DNA of 64,000 nt from the NCBI GenBank assembly GCA_036971475.1, contig JBAIZL010000002.1, positions 19,785,067 through 19,849,066 on the forward strand, written 5' to 3'. The first letter of the stretch is position 1; every line of letters begins with the position of its first letter. Below are positions 58,005 to 64,000 of this stretch, piece after piece. A program made the position numbers and the translations under genes. Source of the stretch: Prosapia bicincta. Its lineage: Eukaryota; Arthropoda; Insecta; Hemiptera; Cercopidae. The notes beneath the pieces were generated by a model, which was given only the letters and a program-made list of their open reading frames with translations, ran no database searches and had not been told where the DNA came from.

Positions 58005-58150
58005 GAACTTCGGTGGTGGAGAACCTTAACTATTGGGAACAACCATTTTCGCAGCCATACTTCGACAACTCCACGCGAAGGGAAGTGACTTCAACGGTTG
58101 GTCAGAGCGCGTACCTCCATTGCCGCGTCAGGAACTTGGGAGACAGATCG
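58005..58150 (+). CDS. dpr-like exon: start of Ig domain 1
   Basis: Exon of a defective-proboscis-extension-response-like cell-surface protein; in insects Dprs pair with DIP receptors to specify synaptic partners. It is bounded by ACAG (58001-58004) and GTGAGT (58151). It enters with 2 bases completing a codon (phase 1) and leaves in phase 0, coding 48 residues. Visible features are QPYFDNSTRREVT with an NST glycosylation site, TVGQSAYLHCRVRNLGDRS with the first Ig cysteine, and the GD-R/K-S end that meets SWIRKRD in the next exon, as in Drosophila Dprs. Exons for the signal peptide should lie upstream but I could not find them. Confidence 0.88.
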
Positions 58151-58293
58151 GTGAGTCAGTGCTTAGCAGCTCCAATGTCGTTTATCTTGTATTATATTAT
58201 GCAACAGTAACCACATAATTAACATTGTGACACTGTGTCACCTTTCTATTACGAGGTGAATTCTGTAATGATTTATCCCCCTTGCGGTTGCAG

Positions 58294-58504
58294 GTGTCCT
58301 GGATAAGGAAACGAGACTTGCACATCCTGACAGTCGGTATCCTGACATATACCAATGACCAGCGTTTCCAGTCCTTACATTCAGACGGCACCGACGAATG
58401 GACGCTGAAAGTGAGTTCCCCGCAGAAGCGAGACTCTGGGACGTACGAGTGCCAAGTCAGCACTGAGCCCAAAATCAGTCAAGCCTTCAAGTTGAATGTC
58501 GTAG
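58294..58504 (+). CDS. dpr-like exon: rest of Ig domain 1
   Basis: Separated from the previous exon by a 143 bp intron with GTGAGT and TTGCAG borders (phase 0 entry, phase 1 exit, 211 bp). It opens VSWIRKRDLHILTVG, the most diagnostic Dpr sequence, followed by TYTNDQRFQSLHSDG, EWTLKVSSPQKRDSGTYECQ (second Ig cysteine in the DSGTYEC signature) and VSTEPKISQAFKLNVV. Joined with the preceding exon it makes one complete V-type Ig domain of normal length. Confidence 0.92.
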
Positions 58505-60666
58505 GTGAGCCGATATTATATGAATATGTTTTTATTTTCAATTATACTGATTATTTTTGCTCGCTATAGAGTGAAACGTCATCTTCAATAGTTCTGCCCT
58601 GATTTATATAAACATTACTTATAAACCGTAAATTGTAAATGAATGGATTAATTTCAATAATTATTACAGTATAGTAAAAACTTGGTTGTTTAAAACATTT
58701 TGTATAGTCTACCGCTGTAATTTTGTCTCATGTAGTAACTGATTATAGAAAATCTGATTTTACTTTCCAGCTAGTGCTGACATCATACTAACGCTCATTT
58801 CACTAATATATGTGTTATACATACCTACAGTCGCTCTTCCAACCTTTCGCAAATCATTTTGGTTTTGACTGTACCTTAAAAGTCTACTCCAGAATTTCTA
58901 ATAGTAACAAACATAACACCATTTGACACGCGTTTTGTATAAACCTTTCCTATTATTATCCAAATATCAGATTTAATTTTCAGAACATGCCTCAGTAATC
59001 AATTCATGTCGACCACTTTATCCAGGTTTGAAGTTTAGGTTATAGTTTTTCTTTATTACTGTAGTTTTTATATTTTCTACTTTCACTACGTTTATCAAAA
59101 CTACCTAAATTTACCATGTTATTTGTGCATCTTCGATGACGTATTTTTTTCAATTCGTGTATTAAATGCTTTATAACTTTTTCAAGTCTGTTCTTACTTT
59201 TTAGTGATTTAAACACTGGGTTACGAAAAATACTCGTACTTTTAGAAAACCAATTCTCACTCAAGTCACTGGAATAAATCATTTTAATTTAATTACAGAA
59301 GTCAACCAAGCGTTTTCCATTTTTCCAGTGAACGCTTGTATGGAATTCTCCGACGTAAAGTAGATTCAAATTATCTGTTTTTCAAAAAGGATTTTTATTT
59401 TGTAATAGTTTTACCTTCAGATGATTTAAATTTATATACAAATAACTGCGCTATTTCCATTTCAGGATACTCACGGTTGAATACATAATGCATTTACTTA
59501 AACAAGTGTCTTTGAATGGAATTTGCTTTGATATTTATGAGAATTCCGTTTTGTTTAATTCTTTATCAATTTCATAATATTTCCGAGAAATATTTGTAGT
59601 GTTTTCTTGGAAGACCTATTAAAATAGATAAAAGCGCTGTCAGTTAGGACGAGGTTCAAGGAATCACTTTGATTTGATTAATAATTATTTTTTATACAAT
59701 GGAAAATGCTTGACGGAGACTCAAAGAGTCGCTTCTGTACATTTATCTAAGAGTATTTTTCATTTACAATGTTGGCATTTATCTGATATTTTCTGTCCAA
59801 GTTATATACCATTAATTTTCTAAAGAGTAGAATCTATTGTAAGGGAATGCATATTATTAAACAATGTAGAAGTTGACATCGTATTTTCTCTTAAAGAAAA
59901 TTCAGTAATTTCTAGTATTGGAAATGTCTCTAACGATCGGCACACAAGGACTTTATTTCCTCCATTACAGACCAAAAGTTGGCAAGAGATTTAGGGAAAG
60001 GAAGTTGTCTTGTGCTGTTCCATAGAAGTGCTTCCAACACTTAGTCCTTCACAAGCTTTCCTAAATTTTGAGAAAGATTTTATAAATTTTTATTTCTAAG
60101 AAAAAACTCACTGATTACGTATCTATTGAAAATTAATGTAACCAAATATTTACTAATAATTTACGTATTCCTTAATAGAAATTGATGCCCTGTCCGCTGG
60201 ATTAAATTTACTTGATGCACTATAAAGTATAAAATATCGATGTATAATATTTTATATTCAACTTTTGGAATTTTTTTCGTTACACATTTCATATATATTA
60301 TTGCGTGTGGAAGGTTTTGTAAGGTATATTTCAAGGTAAAGGCATGAATTTAACCAGACGTCAGAAGTCGTAGAGTATAAAGATGGAAAGTCAATTTTCT
60401 GAAGTAAATCTGCTTCGTCACGTGATCATAGAGATGTACTGGTGTGTAGCTCTTTTGGAATTTTGTAAGGAACTGTTGTCACCTAATACGCAAGCTTTTC
60501 TATAATGTTCTCCTATTTTTAATATATATGTATCCTCTGTTGTCCTAAATATGATAACCTTTAACACCTAAAGGAGTTAATTCGTTTACATTAGTTTTGT
60601 CGCTATTTTCGCCGTAAAAGTGTGACTCTAATAACAAAGACCTAATGAGTAAATTTATATTTGCAG
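58505..60666 (+). other. dpr-like intron between Ig1 and Ig2
   Basis: A 2162 bp intron with GTGAGC and TTGCAG borders. It contains only AT-rich sequence and unmatched short frames; no repeat is evident. Confidence 0.7.
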
Positions 60667-60957
60667 TTTCCAAAGCGAAGATAGTCGGCAACTCCGAATT
60701 GTACCTGAAGAGCGGCAGCGACATTAATTTGACCTGCGTAGTACTGCAGACCCCAGATCCGCCTTCTTTCATCTACTGGTACCGTGGCGCTCATGTTGTC
60801 AACTACTCTCAACGTGGCGGCATCAGCGTAGTCACGGAGAAACAGACGCGCACCAGCAGACTGCTGATTGCGCGCGCCCTGCCGGCGGATTCCGGGAACT
60901 ACACCTGTTCGCCCTCTAGTTCCGACTCTGCCAGCGTCATGGTCCATGTACTCAACG
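60667..60957 (+). CDS. dpr-like exon: Ig domain 2
   Basis: Acceptor TTGCAG at 60661-60666 and donor GTGAGT at 60958; enters phase 1 and exits phase 1 (291 bp). The split GTT codon joins LNVV to VSKAKIVGNSELYLKSGS. Then come INLTCVVLQTPDPPSFIYWY (first cysteine, NLT sequon), NYSQRGGISVVTEKQTRTS, LLIARALPADSGNYTC (second cysteine) and VMVHVLNG. The RGG-SVVTEK and VHVLNG parts recall the Dpr6/8/9/10 group, but the exact orthologue is not certain. Translation past the donor would stop after 16 residues. A further exon for the C-terminal membrane anchor is expected beyond it but is not seen before the window ends. Confidence 0.9.
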
Positions 60958-63770
60958 GTGAGTCGTGTACGTACAGGAATAACTTACTTGAGTGTCAGTG
61001 ATGTGAATGCCGAAAACAACAGCATGACGTGATATTAGCTAATAGCACATGCATGAAGCATCCTGTCCTTACAACTTGTTCTATTTTACTGTAGAAGTGT
61101 TGGAATAATCCCCTTTTAATAGATTTAGCATTACGAATTGTATACTTTATTCTCAACACAAGTAGTGTGTTTAAAAAAAAATTACTGTGCCTTAAAACAA
61201 TCCCTGGAAAATTAAACACATTACGAGTACTAAAATATATTGAGTACAGTAATTTTCATAATATATACTTATAGTTTATAAAGAACTGGGGTCCTAGCAA
61301 GAGTAAGGAAAGTGCAAGAGCATTGATTAAGGGAAGAACAGCGATAGGGTAACTAATAGAGTCTGATAAATATGATGGTGTATAATTTTTAAAATTTCAG
61401 TTTACAAGATGCAAAACAGGCTGTATATGAGGATTTAAAAAATCGATACCTTTAAACGTGCTTTTAGCACAAAACCGGATGTAGTTGGCTGTAATTTCAA
61501 TCCCATTATGGAACATAAAATATCATTGCCACGTTGTGTTTTCTCTTGTGTCGTTTTTTTATTTTCTTGTTTTTTAAATAGACTTTGTATTAGTCTTATT
61601 GTGAATGATATGTGCTTATTTTTGTAGAGTTATTTGGTTTTCTGTTAATGTAAACCAATCATATAAGTTACAAGTGATTTTGAGTGTTCTAGTATCAATA
61701 ACCACCTTTTCGATTTTGAAAAATAATATCCTCTATTTCGTCCACTTTTGCATTTCACATATTTTATGTTATTTTGAACTTTCAGCTCTTCCTGGATATT
61801 TTTCGAAAACAGTCGCTATCCGGGACTTTTTCTTACCGTATAGCAAAAATTGTAAGAACCACTACATAACAATTTAAAATTTCTGTCTCATTTTTTTTCA
61901 AGAAATATGTTTGTTATATTTAGTGTGTCTTTTTAGCTTGCTTTATTATGACATTATTTTTATATCTTCTTTTTCTTTAAATAATTTTGTTGCCCCTCAG
62001 TCTAAACTTTCCCCAAAACATTTCCATAGAGGGGTTACTAAGTGACAGGGTCAAAAGTAGCCAATCATTAAATCATTAGGGTCGGTCCAAATTCTTTCTA
62101 TTTTTTTAAAATAATATCATAGATCATCATTTATTGCATGTTGTCGGTATAGCTTCTATTCGTATCTATGTCTGACTTGTTTACTGTATTTTTAGTTTTG
62201 TTTTATATTGTCTTGACTGTATTATACTCTACGCTTTGAGACTATTTAATATTTCGTTTAGTGCTATGCTACTGTAGTACCTTTTCTTAGTGTCTAGATT
62301 ATTTGTTGGGGTTCACTAAAGTATTAATACTCATTTGGTGTTGCGAATATCAGAAAATATAACTTACAAATATATGATAAATCAATAAATTCAGTCAACT
62401 GAAAATGAATGCTCATTTCTACTATACTCATTTGCATATATCTTACGAATATTTTTCGTTTCGGAGTGAATCCATTTTTAAAACTTAAATCATACTCTTA
62501 AATACTATTCAAGCTTTGAAAATGGAGACACTCCAAACGCTTAAACAGGGGAAAATATTGCAACGTTAGGAAAGGCAGAAAACTGTACCCAAATATATGC
62601 GAATGTTCATCATTAAAATAAAATTACGGGGGTTGCAATTTAGCTTGATAGAAACTAAATCTTAGGTCAGATTTGCCTCATTAATTCTTTCACTTATTCA
62701 ACAAATAACTGTCTTTACTTATAGCATGCACGTTTGTTTATTGTGCATTTATTCATAAATTAAACTGCATCTTATTATTTGAAGTTATTGCTTTCAATGT
62801 TTGAATACATTTAACTTCTCAGTATCGGGGGGAATAACAACCCCTTCGAGGGGTTGCAACATTTGGAGACTTTAACGCTGGTTTTTAATATGCCTACCAT
62901 TTTAATTTCCCGAACCAACCTCATCAAAGTTTATGCTAACACAATGATTTTTTTGTTATTATTGGTTACTTATTCAGAAAGCACAGATAAACAATATTTA
63001 TTTGCAAAAATATTTCAGAATCGTTCAAGACTGTGCCTTGAACACAAACTTCATGCACGAACTAACTACCAGAGCATGACTGATACCTCGTTCCTGAATA
63101 TATTTCTAAAGAAACATGTTTCTGACACAAGTTTAAAACTTTTACTTGAAACGTTTTCAACTTCATTCTAACTGTTTAAAATAAATCTAAACGTCTTATA
63201 TAATCCACACCCTGGGGAGAATGAAAACCTTTACAAAATGAATTTATTTTACAATATTAAATTTCTAAGAAAATAATTAAACTCAATGAATTAGATATGG
63301 ATTCAAATTAAGAACAACACGCTGTGTTGATCTTGCGAGCAAATATGGTCCCATCTACTATTCATCATTTAAGAATTGAAAATGTTATGTTTAAACTTAC
63401 AAACATCCTTCGAGTTTTACAGAATGAATCTGAACGGGAGTTTAGAATTACTCACACACAGATTGCATAAATCTACTCACTTTTAATGTACATAACTCGT
63501 CTTGGAAAATAATACGGTTCTTTAAACCCCCCTAGAGTGGTTAGGTCGAGAACTGATTGAGTGATTTATTAGGTTAGGTTTGAAGAGTGATTTATTAAAG
63601 TAAAAAATGTATACTATAAAACATTGATTAATTCACGAATCTAGTATAAATTTTGTACCAATAATTTTTCAATTGTTCGAAAACTAAAAAACTTAATATC
63701 TGTATGTGTTGATTCAAAACAAAATTAGAAAACAAATTCTAATGATAATAAAGGGAATACGGATAAGATT
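60958..63770 (+). other. Probable dpr intron or downstream DNA
   Basis: Begins with the GTGAGT donor. I found no exon with Dpr C-terminal features, and the 90- and 105-codon + frames at 61605 and 62854 do not resemble known proteins. A single TTAGGTTAGG occurs near 63570 and is too short to be telomeric. Confidence 0.5.
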
Positions 63771-63771
63771 G

Positions 63772-63781
63772 GTAATATATA

Positions 63782-63838
<57 letters not shown>
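63772..63838. repeat. (TG)n(TA)n microsatellite
   Basis: Short TG, then perfect TA. Confidence 0.94.
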
Positions 63839-63842
<4 letters not shown>

Positions 63843-63900
63843 ATTATATAAATTATAATAAATAATTATTACGTATAATTATATTACTTATTAGCATTTA

Positions 63901-63921
63901 TTAATTATATATATACAAACA

Positions 63922-63970
<49 letters not shown>
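63901..63970. repeat. (TA)n microsatellite
   Basis: Two TA tracts with AT-rich palindromic AATTATATAATT-like flanks at the right edge of the window. Confidence 0.93.
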
Positions 63971-63974
<4 letters not shown>

Positions 63975-64000
63975 AATTATATAATTTATAATAATTAATT

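Noticed and set aside
60642..60947. 101-codon minus frame over dpr exon 3
   Set aside because: Antisense of the Ig2 exon, whose + strand reading has clear Ig cysteines and splice sites.
63565..63585. TTAGG-type telomeric repeat
   Set aside because: Only about two units; insufficient.

Overview
The window looks like arthropod nuclear DNA: AT-rich, gene-poor and full of microsatellites and transposable-element remains. Everything points to an animal: spliced exons with GT/AG borders, a Penelope-like retroelement, mariner, Tigger and non-LTR relics, tRNA-derived SINE heads and long (TA)n/(GT)n tracts. The only host gene I recognise is a dpr-family (defective proboscis extension response) immunoglobulin gene on the + strand, known from arthropods. 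The sequence does not let me choose between insect, crustacean and chelicerate.

Layout. 1-10 kb: microsatellites, two inverted tracts of one degenerate minisatellite (5.85-6.65 and 8.93-9.29 kb), a three-copy ~337 bp tandem repeat and several foldbacks. 10.3-10.8 kb: a broken Penelope-like reverse transcriptase. 11.8-12.4 kb: a minisatellite whose units carry TGACGTCA-like motifs. 13.2-18.5 kb: a transposon nest with a nearly complete Penelope-like element (minus strand), an upstream direct partial copy acting as a pseudo-LTR, and an inverted partial copy joined head to head to it. The nest is flanked by two copies of a hairpin unit and followed by a Tigger-type MITE. 22.6-25.0 kb: about 50 copies of a 44 bp satellite with a 264 bp higher-order period. 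25-58 kb: no recognisable host exon; dispersed repeats, tandem arrays (33.0, 36.1-36.9, 43.5, 45.7-47.8, 54.2 kb), foldbacks, and mariner, Tigger/Jerky and non-LTR pseudogenes. 58.0-61.0 kb: three dpr-like exons coding both Ig domains, with compatible intron phases. The signal-peptide exons and the C-terminal exon are not visible, so much of the window may be intron or flank of this gene.

Most interesting signal. The Penelope-like element and several otherwise unrelated foldbacks share one RNA-like layout: stem I, an 8-base segment resembling CTGANGAT, stem II hairpin, GAAA, a short self-complementary stem III, then T-H and the other strand of stem I. This is the layout of a hammerhead ribozyme with a palindromic stem III, a ribozyme class known from Penelope-like terminal repeats. 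The extra base after CTGANGA departs from the canonical core, so activity is an inference. All calls were made by eye, without database searches.
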